From Diphasiastrum complanatum (lineage: Eukaryota; Streptophyta; Lycopodiopsida; Lycopodiales; Lycopodiaceae): DNA of 64,000 nucleotides. The stretch lies in assembly GCA_029204225.1 (NCBI GenBank), contig CM055098.1:11865552-11929551 (forward strand), read 5' to 3'. The notes beneath the pieces are model-generated. The model searched no databases, was not told the origin of the DNA, and saw nothing but the letters and a program-made list of their open reading frames with translations. Positions within the stretch are counted from its first letter, which is position 1. Every line of letters starts with the position of its first letter. The translations under genes were made by a program, and so were the position numbers. Shown here piece after piece: positions 32,292 to 44,085 of this stretch.

Positions 32292-34909
32292 CTTGATCTA
32301 AGCGGGTGTCACTACTCTTTAGAATGGTAGTGTATGGGGCGAGGGTGCAATCGTTTTCTTGCTTACTCTATGGCTTCTTGCTAGTGCACATCCTACAAGG
32401 CGTTTCCTACTGGAGGTGTTTAAGGCCTCTCCCAGCTAGAATAAGTAGTATTGGATTGCTTTGGTGGGATGGCTATGTACAAGGATGGGTGGTGAGAACC
32501 GTCAGATTAGAGGTATGCATAGCCATCGTCACTGCACTGGCAAGGATTGATGCTAAATTGCAGAGTGAACAGAGTTAAGACGCCACACAGTTGGGAGGCC
32601 GATTGGTCGAATACGTTTGAGAGATGCTAGACAGCTGGGCGAGTGGGTAAAGCTCGGTCAAGACAAAATGGTCAGGGTTTCTCAAGAAATGCACACAAGT
32701 GGTATGACGTTTCGCTCAGGCGACAATTTTTTCTATGTCGAGAATCTGTGTGAATAACTTACGTGCCCACTGATAAAAGCTATTAACTGTGATCAATGGA
32801 GGCCCAAAATGTGGTGAGCGAGTAGCTTATGTCACCGGTTTGGGCAAATTTAGGATTTTTTTTTTTTTTTTTTGGTTTCACCCTCTCTAGTGCTCTTGTA
32901 GCTGACAAGAGTCGGTGCGAATATCAAGGAATGACTCGTCAACTCAAATGGACCATGAAGCAAGGAACTTATAGAAAAAAATTCCTAGGGACCTATTCGT
33001 ACAGGTGAATTTGTGATGTAATTTGGTTTTTTTTTTTTAAATGTCGTACCGTTCGGTCTCAGGGAGTACTTGCCCACTTCATTAGAGTGTAGATCAGCTT
33101 ACCCCACATTGATTTTCATGTTGGGCGAGTGGTTTACTTGCTGAAATACTGTGGCTGAGATTAAGCACAGTTGACCTGACTATGAGTACCCGCATACTTG
33201 ACTGGGAAAGTTTATGAACTCGCACAACAGAATTTTGAGAGTTTATGAACTCGCACAGTCAATGGAAAGCGAATGGTTGGTTTAATGGAAAGCTGTTCAT
33301 AGAATATCATAAGAAAAACCAAAATCCATTCGCACAGAATTTGCACAATATCCCACGGTGCCTAACAATAGCTGAGGGCAGATTCTTGCACAAAACAAGT
33401 CAGAATGACTCGCACAGGATTAAAAAGATGACCCGCACAGCTAGAAATGACTCGCACAGGAATGTAGCAAGCAAAAAGCAACTAGAAATGACTCGCATAG
33501 CGATGTAGCAAGCAAAAAACAACTAGAAATGACTCACAAAGGATTGTAGGATGCAAAAAAAATAAGTAGAAACTGAGGCGATCTGGGGCTAGGTGGGGCT
33601 CGTTGATGTTCAAACAACAGGAACTGCGTAGAAACTGTTGCTTGGCTTTGAAGAATTTGAGGCAGAAAGGCGGTAGGAGAGTAGATGGATTTCAGCTCAA
33701 GATGGACCAGATTTACGATACACTACCGGAGTCAGACTATGCTGTGCTTGTTGTAAGGTGCAAGGAGGAAGAATCTGCACAAACAATTCAAAACAAGAGT
33801 GAGTGAGCCTCATAAATATTTTTTTTTTGTTTTGTTTTTTTCAAATGAAGAGAGGTCAATGAGCCAGCTACAAAAAGGGGTGTTTGTAAAAGTCTCGTGT
33901 ATGAATTTTTTGAGAGAGCTTTCCATTATCCAAACAATCAACTGTGTTGGATGAGTGAGAAGGAGCATGAAGGCATAGAGCGAGGATATCAGCGCACTCC
34001 TTTCTGATGAGAGAGTGGTATAAACTATTTTTAGGCCAAGGATGAAGTGTTGCCTACAACGACTGATGATGCGCCCCTTCTAACAGTGGAGAAAAGATAA
34101 ATTTGTGCTACTTCAGGTTTCTAATGAGTGCCTGTTTTCTTGTAATGGACACAGCTCAGCACGGGACATATTTGTGTTGGAGGCATGCTAGTGATGATCA
34201 CCACTTCGCTACTATGGTTGGCTGCCAGTACTCATACTGGTAGGATAGATCTTTCTTGGAGGTGAATTCAGTTTGGTGACTATGTAGAATGGTGCCTATC
34301 AACAACCTTACTTAATGTACATGCTTGAATGGATGCCGCCTCATAGCACAGATGCAAGCCTATTGCCCCAGCTTCTGAGAACGATTGAAGAACAACATCT
34401 GCTGTCCATCGCTGCCTCAACTTCTGAAGATGAACCTTTTTCCACTCAGCGATGGAAGAGAAGAAAGTGCGAGTGAGCGAGCTTCAGGCTAATCTCGCTA
34501 AATGGGCAATTACATCCATCGTGTATGCCACTGATCCGAGGTTTGGTGCCCTCCTCCTGCTGAGAACGCTGCTGGATGCAGCTGATAAACACAAAAACCC
34601 TGAGCTTGCTGCAGGCTGATCCTACTGCGAGGGTTGGCTAGCTTGTCTCCTCCCAAAATAGTCATGGCCTCCTTCACCACATACAAGATACAATGCACGA
34701 GCCCTCCACAAGCCCCCTTTTTGCACTAACAAGAGAATGCAGAAAACAAGGAAGAACCCTGAACAATAAACATGCACCAAAACAGAGAATTAGACATAAA
34801 AACTAGTCTAAACATAAAAACGAGTTCAGAACAAGAAATAAACAAGCGTGGACACTACAAATGAAAAAACAAAGGAGTAGTAGCTAGAAAAGTAGAGAAA
34901 ACAAGAAAA
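32292..34909 (-). other. Long untranslated leader of the gag-only element
   Basis: About 2.6 kb between the primer site and gag, without a recognisable gene. The word 'actcgcacag' and variants recur from 33215 to 33545. Two T-runs near 32850-32875 and 33025-33040 are present. Confidence 0.5.
33441..33563. repeat. 41-bp tandem repeat, three copies
   Basis: Units begin at 33441, 33482 and 33523 with 'ctagaaatgactc', and carry 'gtagcaagcaaaaa' in the first two. The third is more diverged. They lie in the leader of the gag-only element. Confidence 0.8.
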
Positions 34910-34927
34910 AGAGCGACAACGGCACCA
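34910..34927 (-). promoter_or_regulatory. Primer binding site, tRNA-Asp type (diverged)
   Basis: The minus strand reads tggtgccgttgtcgctct, similar to the usual TGGCGCCGTTGCCGGGGA of many plant gypsy elements, with mismatches mainly at the far end. One base separates it from the LTR. Confidence 0.6.
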
Positions 34928-34928
34928 A

Positions 34929-35657
34929 TGTTAGCTCTTCAGCATCCATATTGGCTATGACTCCAACTAAAATGACTATGGCAATTTCCCAACTAGTCTA
35001 CGCTATGGCTTCTCCAACTAGCTTGGATATGGATGCAAGAAAAGACATTCATGAGCATGGTGGTGAGTATTATGATGGGTAAGATCCACTCTTCTCTCTT
35101 TTCTCTCCTTAACAACTACAAATGACGACTTAACCTAAATGATAAAACCCTAATCTAAATCTCATCTTCTAAGGCTTTCCCTACTAGAGAATGGAGGGCC
35201 TAGATTAACTTAACCTGTTGCCAGATGAATAATATACAATACAATGTGAAGTAACACAGTACATGAAACTACACAAGGGAGAACACTCAGAGAGAAAGAT
35301 AGGCATGTATTGCAAATGGGATTCTTCTCGAAAATGGACTCTTCCACTCCTATATATACTTGGAGTGGTGGTCACTTACAGAAATGCACTGTGGGACAAG
35401 TAAGCCACATAGACTAACTTAACTTTGAATCACACCCCCAATAGACCTTTGTGACTAACTTTTACATAACTTGAAATTACATATCTAAGTGCAATGTCCA
35501 TGGCAATTTAAACTTAGAACTAAATAACTTAAGCCATTATAGATACTGTAAAAGCCTAAACTTGTTGGGCAAGTTCTACGTTTAAATCCTATCTTGCTTG
35601 TATTTTTGAAGATGTTCCACAGGATGGCTAGAATATTTCTTGGAATATCAGCCTACA
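34929..35657 (-). repeat. 5' LTR of the gag-only element (729 bp)
   Basis: Canonical TG...CA ends. Compared with the left LTR it has an extra 12 bp near 35635 (repeat of a 'gaatatttctt'-like word) and scattered substitutions. TATA-like tatatata at 35351-35358. Confidence 0.85.
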
Positions 35658-35662
35658 CTCTC
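35658..35662. repeat. Target-site duplication CTCTC (right)
   Basis: Matches 27994-27998. Confidence 0.75.
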
Positions 35663-36209
35663 AATGATTATAAGTCACTCACCTCTATGGTCATTTTTAG
35701 TTCATAAGCTATAGAGGCTATTTGGAGGAGTCTATAGGTGAAGTAATTTATCAGTGCTACATGCTTCTTATTTTCGTGCATGACTAAATATAATATATGT
35801 TACAAGGCTTGCGAGCAGACTAGCCTGAACAAGCCAAGGCCAAGGTCTGAAGCCATAGAAACTTTATTCATTACTTCAATCCACATTTTAAAGTTGGAAT
35901 TATTGCCTTCCAAATATTATAGGTTTATGCAAGAGATTTACATATGGAATAATTGTCATGTTTTAACCTTTGTGCATTACCTTTTCTTGTAAATGATTGC
36001 ATGCCAAAAAATCCAATGAACTTACTTACATAAAGGGCATAAAGATAGTGAGCAAGGGTCCCCAACACATAGTGAGCAAATCTTTCTTTTGACATCTTTG
36101 AACTCATATAAACATTTGGCAGGCATCACAATATAGCATCTCATAAGAACAATATACAATGAAATGATGATAAACTACATAATTATATCTTAAAACAAAC
36201 ACCACACAA

Positions 36210-36385
36210 CGCCCTTTTAGCTTTTTTATTAACAACTGACTTAGGGCCTCCGATGTCATTTCAGAGTTTTAAGCCCCTAGTCACTTATTCCTAATTCTAC
36301 AAGTTCTACAAGACTAATTTGTGTGCTCATTGGGTCGGGCTTATACTCGCAGGAAGTCAGTGCCCTCGCACTTATTCCTCTACTA
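36210..36385 (-). repeat. LTR-end fragment shared with 3.8 kb and 56 kb
   Basis: About 165 bp aligns closely with 3795-3955, sharing 'gcccctagtcactta', 'tgtgctcattggg' or 'cgtgctcattggg', and 'gcaggaag'. The last part also matches 56065-56100. It is a piece of the LTR of the 50-56 kb gypsy family. Confidence 0.7.
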
Positions 36386-37448
36386 GTAAATGATATTATT
36401 TTTTGATTTATATCAAACATTAGCAGTTTAAAGAATGTAATATTTTTGAAGACATGATAAAACTTATTCATTTAAACATAAATTTGTTTTTAGTTTGTTT
36501 CTAGGATGTTGAAGTTCTCATTGCGAAGTATTTTGCAATGTGCAATCCAAATAAAAAATTAAACCCATGATTATTCGTCGCAGATTACATCAAAACTCGT
36601 GGCAGGTGTTGTAGTATAACATTCAACTCTAACTAGGTTGATGTCTGGCGTTATGATTTCTTTTCACATCTTTGATGAAGAATTAATATGCACATAACTT
36701 AAAATAGGGCCATCCCTAATACTATGTTACATTGGAACCACAGAGCCATGTTCCAAAATCAGAGCATTCCAAAATGTTGGAACACTAAAAAACAAAATCT
36801 GAAATTATTTTTATTTCATCTAGCAAAGCCCACTTTTGGATGCACTTTATAGTGAGGTGGCGGAGAGAGCAATAGGAGATGAAAAAAGTGAGTGTGTGGA
36901 GATTTGCAAGCAAGACACCATCTTGAAGTTTTTTCCCACCATTTTTTTTCTATGCTTTGTTTGAAGATGAGACAATAGGAGTGAGGATCTAAGCCAACTA
37001 AGGTTGTCAAGCTTAGTGTAGGATTTAAAACTGGAATGGCTTAGATCTAAGGGTGATGCTCTTCTTTTTTCTTTATCTCTTTGTTTGTTTTCCAGTGTTT
37101 TGGATTGTTTTTTCTTGGTTTTTGGTTTGTTTGGCTTATCTAGGCATCTTTGGCTCTAGATTTTCTCCTCAAGAGTTGATCTTCTCAAGAGAGGTAAACA
37201 ATGAAAGAAATCCTACCTATGGATCTGAGTGATCTCTCCAAGATGTGGATCTAGCACCTATTTTGGTTGTGTGTTGATTTTGTGGATTAGTTCTAGAAAC
37301 TAGTAGTATGAGTGCTTGTGCTAAAGATCATTCAATGACATGATTGTGATAGCATGATTAACAAAAACAAAACAAGCATTCATCATCCACAAGAATCACA
37401 CACACAAAAAAGGAGGGCCTTCAACAAGCAAATGATAGGAAGGAGGAG

Positions 37449-37449
<1 letters not shown>

Positions 37450-37518
<69 letters not shown>
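37450..37518. repeat. (TC)n microsatellite
   Basis: Pure TC run of about 69 bp. Confidence 0.95.
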
Positions 37519-37520
<2 letters not shown>

Positions 37521-37754
37521 AATAAAAAAGGTGGCCACAAAAATGGTGTCACATGCCCTTATATAGACATTCATGGGCTTAGGGTTTTTTGGTTCACCCA
37601 AAACCATTTGCCATAGCAACTTGACTTCACAAAGTTTTAAAACCAAATTTCATTTTTAACCACTTGGGTCCCTTTTCACTTTGGGCCAATTTGAGAGCTA
37701 ATCTACCTCTAATTCTCGCACCATTCGTGTGAGTACAATGCACCTTCTATGGGT

Positions 37755-37985
37755 GTCTAACATTATAATTCCGGTAGATTTAGTGATTTTGCTGACTCGA
37801 CCATGATTTTATTCCTTAATCTACCAACACAATAGCTTATATCTAGTCTTGTGATGGTTAGATAGATGAGTGAACCAACTAGCTTTCTATAGAGAGTAAT
37901 GTACTCGAAGGATATTTCATTACCTCTTATAGTTAGCTTGAGCAATAGTAGCGGCACCTAGACAAGTAAAATCTCAATGAGCAGT
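37755..37985 (-). mobile_element. Ty1/copia RT/RNase H junction fragment
   Basis: The minus strand encodes YRKLVGSLIYLTITRLDISYCVGRL, matching the well-conserved copia motif 'YR.lVGsLmYLt.TRPDI.yaV..l' that lies between RT and RNase H. Only about 65 residues are left, with a stop just upstream and loss of similarity downstream. No LTR is attached. Confidence 0.75.
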
Positions 37986-38336
37986 AGCATACAAACCCAT
38001 CCAATGTGAGGGTCCATTTCACTGCACAACCGCCATGGAAAGGCAAGTGGCTTAATAGGATGCACATGCCGTAAAGGCATACTCGTGCTTGTCCCAAAGG
38101 AGTTCTGAAATTTATGGAGGAGATGCACTACGACCTCATGCTAGGAATGCAGATTAGGAGAATGTTAAGTTATTATACATGTAGATACTGGGCACATGTC
38201 CCTAAAAATACTATACCATGTACCAAAATTTTGGAATACAAATCCAATGGAGAGTTTTTTGTTAAGCATTTACATTTTTGTGATGTAGATCTATTGTCCA
38301 TTTGATGTACAAGATAGCATAGATATTATTAGTAGT
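37986..38336. other. No recognisable gene
   Basis: Flanking sequence of the copia fragment. No frame or repeat was recognised. Confidence 0.35.
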
Positions 38337-38545
38337 TCACGATGGAGTGCGAAATTTGGAAGTTTGACTAAGTCAAATGCCAAAATTTTGCACTCCTACG
38401 TGATGTGATTGTTTACGATGGAGAGCAAATTTGGATGTTTGACAGAGTCAAAGGTCAGAATTTCACGCTCCTGCGTGATCACGCATGAGCATGAAATTTT
38501 GGCCTTTGACTTTGTCAAACATCCAAATTTCACACTCCATCGTGA
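38337..38545. repeat. Three palindromic units of about 65-67 bp
   Basis: Units at 38337-38403, 38414-38478 and 38479-38545. Each is an imperfect palindrome: a start like cacgatggagtgc pairs with an end like gcactcctacgtg, a middle part aaatttgg pairs with ccaaaatt, and the centre reads tttgac-n3-gtcaaa. Unit 3 is closer to the reverse complement of unit 2, and the two meet in the perfect palindrome gcgtgatcacgc. Together they form a hairpin-prone block of about 210 bp resembling a small foldback or MITE-like element. Confidence 0.8.
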
Positions 38546-39743
38546 TACTGTGTTGTGTTGGAAAATTTTCCTTCAACTTGTTCATATATTTTGCTATTTG
38601 TACAATTTGAGATAACAAAAAACAACATCAAATATAACACATTCATACATGTACTGAGTTGTGGGAAAGAAAGTTTTATCAAAATTTACATCTATATAAA
38701 TGTTTGGAGTCGCTTATACGAATCCAATGTTCTTTCCTTTCTTGCATCTGCAAATATAGATGGTTTGAGGACCTCTAAGGCAAGTATGGATGCACTAGAA
38801 TCTCTTAAGATTTGGCCTCCAATATCAATATTCTAGATTCAAAACCGAAAAACGAATCACTAAGGATCGCCTCCCTCAAGACACAAAAGTAGGTCTTAGC
38901 ATATTTCTTTGCTAATTCAATTATAAAGATAAAGTTGCATTTGAGCAACTCTTTAGGCCCATTTGGATTGTATTAATTTCTTATACAATATATGTTGTGA
39001 TCCCAGAATAGTCCAATATAGTGTGCAAAGGAGGCATCTTTGGAGTCAATTTCCCTTGTTTTTGTGCTCCTTTTGCTCTTGCTGCATATTCATCTTTCTC
39101 CAGAGCATGTTGCATGTGGAGATTGTTCACTGTCTAGAAAAAACCATCAAAATTATAAAACATGGGCAAATAAAATAGATCTTACATGTGTTCCCTCATC
39201 AAATTCCTTAATATCTACTGAGCTGATGCTCCCTTTATTCTCCCGTCGAGAGAATCTATGGTGACCCAGTTATGGCCATTTATCAAATTTATGACTTTTA
39301 AATTTGTTAAATCTTAAGCCTTTGCCTTTGCCGTTGTGTATAGCCTATTCATAAGTCGCATTCAGTGTTGTATGAGTCGAATATGTTTTATGGCACTGAG
39401 GTTTTTTGTCGCTTAATATGGCTATGCCTAACCTTTATTCTTTACAATGATATCTAAACAGTGTAGTCTGCACTAAAAGGCCTTTGTAACTTCTATTTGC
39501 ACTGAGTCAAGCTATGGCACTAGTCATTGCTGAAGGTAAGGCAATGATCGTTCAAGCATGCGCCTATTATGAAGAGATGGCTTTTCGTGGCTTAAACAAT
39601 TTACTCAAGGCACAACCTTTGTTATAAAAGAAATATTTATCAATTGAGGGCCTTGTTCATTAGTTATTTTTCAAGGGCACTCTTTCTTTATCGAAGGAAG
39701 CTGGTTTTGAAGGCAACTTCGCATTTCTTAAAGGCAGCTTCGC

Positions 39744-39744
<1 letters not shown>
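38546..39744. other. No recognisable gene
   Basis: AT-rich noncoding sequence. Open frames at 38555-38836 and 38963-39264 have no recognisable features. Confidence 0.4.

Positions 39745-39828
<84 letters not shown>
39745..39828. repeat. Compound (CTT)n(CT)n microsatellite
   Basis: About 35 bp of CTT followed by about 50 bp of CT. Confidence 0.95.
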
Positions 39829-39832
<4 letters not shown>

Positions 39833-42178
39833 ATTGTATTGGACTACAAATGAACTGTTCCACATGGCATATGGCCATTTGCTTTCTCTCTTTAGGTAGT
39901 TTGTAGTGCCTCTTCTCTTTAGCACGTTTTGTCTTTGGCTATATCATGACAGGCTTATGTCATTGTAAACCATTCAGACACAATGTAGAATAGAAGCTTG
40001 TGTTGCTCTGTTGGTGCTTTATTGTCAAATTTATAAATTTGTTATAATTCTTCTACAAGTTATAGAACAGAATATGTTCTCTGATCCTTGTATAGAGGTG
40101 TAGCAATCTCTCTTCTTTGTAACGCTTAGACTGTAATGCACATATCTTTGTACTCTGCAAATGATAAATACAAATACAGTAAATCTAAGTGTTTCTGAAT
40201 CACTCAACCAGTTTCTATTTTGAATACATTTTGTACTTTTCATGGTGATTCAATTTGGTAATAGAAAGTTTATGGCATTGTATTGCTAATGTCTATACAC
40301 AATGATTTGAACTTGAATTGACTAGTGAAGTGTCTCTAGCCTTCGATCTTGTGATTTGCGCAAGTCATAGAAGTTAGATTCATGATAAGCTAATGTCAAG
40401 ATAATGGAATCATTGTGTGGCTTCCTCTTTGTCAAAGTATTTGCTTTCTTGAGTTTTACTCCCATTTGAGTCTAGAAACTATAATGAAGTATTCAATATC
40501 TTTCGATGTTTGATTATAAACCAAAGGTGGTCTTGGCTGCCTCATTGCTGAAACGTCCGTAGACGACCAACTTAACCGAAATCACTTCATTCCGTCCATT
40601 GTTGGTTATTCTCTGTTTTTTCACTAAGAATGACAATATTAGCCCTTTTATTGCTCCCCAGTAGGAACGACACTCATTTGTACTAAAAATATCTGTCATT
40701 TTGTTGGTAAAATATGTTACGACATATACCAATTTTGGCGCCGTTGCTGGAGAGCAATGCCAAATAGGAAGTTGTTCTATCATTATTCTGATTTTTGTTT
40801 ACATTTTTTAGATTCGCAGGTTATTGTTCCAGTTCTTCAAGAATTTGAGGAGGGAGAGAGTGAAACCTGAGTTTCGTCCACCATGACTGATCACTCCATT
40901 TTAGTTCTTTGTTTTAGCTTATTGTAGAGTTCTTAACTTTATTTACAGTTTGTATACTGTGTAATGTTTCGTTATGTACAGTTTGAAGATTCTGTTGTTA
41001 TGTCCAATAAGCTCTTGGTTTTCTGTAAGCAAAATTTGATATATGCTTTTCCAAAAGATGGTTTTGTTTTGTCTTTTATTATCTTGTTTCCAAGATCTTC
41101 AAGCGCAACAATGGCATGTGTCAAGGCTATGGTACTGTCCAAGAGGGCCAAGATGCTACTTTTCCATGTTATATGAAGTTGCAAACTTGCTATATGAGCT
41201 ATAATAATGAATTATCCGCTTTGTTGTTCACATTTCCAAAAAATGGTGCTGTCAAATAATGTTCTAATCTGCTAATTTTTGGGATATGTGATGCTATCTA
41301 TAGATTGTTGCACAGTACTATGCTTAAAGACATAAGTACTAGGCTGATTCTGGAGCTAAATCTTATGTTGTTGGCTGATTCTTCAAATATGATTTTACAA
41401 GCTACTGTCAACACTTGTTATTGACTTGTTGAAGATTGTACAACAATGCCTTGCCAAGGGCTGCACACTTTGACATGTCATGATTTTCCAAGATTCAACA
41501 ATGTTATGTATTCTTCGTGTTTGCGAGCTACTGTACACTTGAGGAGGGGGGCATGTGGTGACTTGTTTACAATCAGGTTAGCAGATCCAACGACAGCCTT
41601 CAATGGGTCAGTAGTGCCAACATTCTACATGGTTGATTTTAGTGGTTGTTTTTCAGAACCAGCAGCTGTCTAGAGTCGAACACTACTAGCAACCCTATTT
41701 TCTAGCTACTAGATCTATTTGGCAATATTGTATTGGACTGCAAACGACTTGTTCGACATGGCATATGCTGAAAATCTAAGTCTCTGAATCACTCAACCTG
41801 TTTCTATTGTGAATACATTCTGTACTTTTCATGGTGATTCAATTTGGTAGTAGAAAGTTTATGGCACTGTCACGCTAATGTCTATACACAGTGATTTGAA
41901 CTCAAATTGACTAGTGAAGTATCTCTAGCCTTCAATCTTATGATTTGCGCAAGTGATAGGAGTTAGATTCATGATAAGCTAATGTCAAAATAATGGAATC
42001 ACTGTGTGGCTTCCTCTTTGCCAAAGTATTGGCTTTCTTGGGTTTTACTCCCATTAGAGTCTGAAACTATAATGAAGTATTAAATATCTTTCAATGTTAG
42101 ATTATAAACCAAAGGTGGTCTTGGCTGCCTCATTCTGTCCATTCTTGGTTATTCTCTATTTTTTCACTAATAATAATG
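39829..42178 (+). mobile_element. LTR-like duplication with Asp-type primer site, short interior
   Basis: The block 39829-40635 is repeated at 41723-42178. The second copy lacks about 310 bp after 'catggcatatg' and about 40 bp near 40545-40585. A tRNA-Asp-type primer site follows the first copy at 40736, so the first copy looks like part of a 5' LTR ending near 40728 and the second like a truncated 3' LTR. About 1 kb lies between them with no gag or pol. The outer ends and a TSD were not found. This is a short, non-coding LTR element or a much-deleted one. Confidence 0.5.
40736..40753 (+). promoter_or_regulatory. Primer binding site, tRNA-Asp type
   Basis: Reads tggcgccgttgctggaga, two mismatches from TGGCGCCGTTGCCGGGGA. 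It is preceded by 'ccaattt', a typical spacing after a gypsy LTR. Confidence 0.65.
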
Positions 42179-43127
42179 TCTGATGCCCGCATTTTGGGGA
42201 AAGCCCCCGCCAGCATCTCGGGCACCAACGCTTGTGTCTCAGGCAGCCACACCTTTTATCAGGGCCATGTGTGATTTCTCTTGGGAATCGACATAGACGA
42301 CATTTTTTTTGGGCACCCGCACATGTTAACATAGAAGCCGGTTTACAATTATATGGGCTATTGGAGAATCCTCGGGATTGATTATGGGATATTATTTTTG
42401 GCTACCTAGTGATGTGGCACTCCGGCCAACCATTAAAAAACAAAAACAAGAACGTTCTATTATCATAACACGAAGGCCTTGCAATAACAATGAAATTGTT
42501 GGAGTGAAAAAAAAAAATTTAGTAAAAAAAAATTTCTTTGAGGTTCAAACAAATACATGTAAGCATTGATAAGTTAAGTTATCATGATGACTCATTTGTT
42601 TTATTAATGTTTTCAGTTGCAAGAGCTTATACTATCGCAATCACTAGCACAAAAGTAGTTAACGTTTTTACAATTGCCTAACACTTATGCCAATGTCAAG
42701 TCTCTTTTCATCTATGTATTGCAAGATAGCTTCTTACGTGTAAAGTACTTATGTGAACTTAATACATTTGTTTTGCTCTTGTATTGATCATAATGGCATC
42801 TACCTTGATACGTTTTTTTGTGGAAAGACTGGACTTAGTATTTGTAAATGCAATTAAGCTAAGACGGTAGTGAATCTTGTTTCGGACATGGATAACAACT
42901 GATGCTAGCTATGACACCTGTCTTCCTCACGCAACTAACTCGTGCGGTTTTATTTTGTGGGATGGTGGTAGATAATAGTTGGGTGTCCTAGAACTTGTTT
43001 CGGTTTATGGTATTCTATACTATAAGACTTTATACAGCTTTGTTTTTACCTGTTATGCTATAAATTAAAGGGTTCAAAGAGTTTGGTCTTGACTTGTCAA
43101 GAGGGACGAAATCTTGTTACTCTCTCT
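42179..43127. other. No recognisable gene
   Basis: A short GC-rich patch (42183-42260) is followed by AT-rich sequence. No coding or repeat signal was found. Confidence 0.4.
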
Positions 43128-43232
43128 CAAATTAAAAATCTAGCATTCAAATACTATCAAACACTATCTATTCATCTATCACCCTAAATCTTAAATCAAC
43201 ACAAAATGCAAAACACACACAGACACACACAC

Positions 43233-43283
<51 letters not shown>

Positions 43284-43456
43284 AATTACAAATCTAACAT
43301 TTAATTACCATCAAACACTATCTATTTATCTATTACTCTAAATTTTAAATCAATGCAAAATTCAAAACACAGACACACACACACTCTCTCTCCCTCTCTC
43401 TCTCTCTCTCTCTTAAAAATTACACTATATCTATATATATATATATATATATATAT
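43128..43456. repeat. Two diverged tandem copies with (AC)n(TC)n, then (AT)n
   Basis: The stretch 'actatcaaacactatctatt' and its continuation occur at about 43152 and 43307 in slightly changed form. Each copy leads into an AC run and a TC run (43241-43278 and 43388-43412). A pure AT run follows at 43432-43456. Confidence 0.8.
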
Positions 43457-43664
43457 CTCAAAAATTCATACAATATCTTCACATTTCTACCTTCACATTA
43501 TTATCTTTACTATTCAAACAACAATGTAACTCTCATCTACACTTTTCCTTCATTTACTTCTTCCCTCCTCACTTTTTGATATCTCTCCTCTCTTTCTTTC
43601 ACAAAAACAAACACAAAACACAAACCAACTACCTCCAAAAGCCCAAATCCTCCCCAAAACTCCA
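43457..43664. other. Pyrimidine-rich spacer, no gene
   Basis: CT- and A-rich sequence without coding signal. Confidence 0.35.
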
Positions 43665-43735
43665 AAAGCTCCAAGCTCCAAACGCTCCAAATGCTCCAAA
43701 GATGCTCCAAACGCTCCAAACGCCACCAAAAAGAG
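43665..43735. repeat. Short minisatellite based on 'gctccaaac'
   Basis: About seven imperfect repeats of a 9-10 bp word, gctccaaac or gctccaaa. Confidence 0.7.
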
Positions 43736-43775
43736 TGAGAAGAGAAACCCACCATTGCATGAAAATCAAAGATTC

Positions 43776-44085
43776 CAACAGATGTCGGATTCCGACGTCC
43801 GTGTCCGTCAGTAGTAAAATCAATAAAGTTTTCGGGTTACGGATTGCTGATGTGTATGTCGGATTGCGACGGACGTCGGACTCTGACGTCCACGTTGGAT
43901 GCCAACAGTTTTTTTTTAACTTAATATTCCACGCCATATCCACGTCGGAATGTCAGACTCCGACATGTCGGAATCCGACAACACGTTTGAAAATTGTTTG
44001 GTGCCACAGTTTTCGGATCATCGGACGTCCAATTTGAAAATTTTTACATGTACGTAGGAATCGGACACTTCGAAATGCGACAGAT
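43776..44085. repeat. Cluster of TCGGA/TCCGA palindromes
   Basis: About a dozen 'tcgga' or 'tccga' words, several joined into near-palindromes such as gtcggattccgac (43783) and tgtcggaatccgac (43966). CpG is dense compared with the surroundings. No gene is visible. Confidence 0.6.

Larger units (their letters stand above)
27999..35657 (-). mobile_element. Complete gag-only LTR retrotransposon, minus strand, TSD CTCTC
   Basis: LTRs at 27999-28709 and 34929-35657 are flanked by CTCTC on both sides. A tRNA-Asp-type primer site adjoins the right LTR on the minus strand and a purine tract (ggaggggataa, about 28710-28720) the left one, so the element reads leftward. The 6.2-kb interior has a long leader with repeats (about 32.3-34.9 kb), one gag gene (31270-32291, frameshifted) and about 2.5 kb downstream with no recognisable protease, RT, RNase H or integrase. 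It is a non-autonomous gypsy-type element. The LTR copies differ visibly, so it is older than the 44.8-50.0 kb element. Confidence 0.85.
35663..37754. other. No recognisable gene; contains an LTR fragment and a microsatellite
   Basis: Mostly noncoding. It holds the LTR-end fragment at 36210-36385 and the (CT)n run at 37450-37518. Other frames are short and featureless. Confidence 0.4.
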
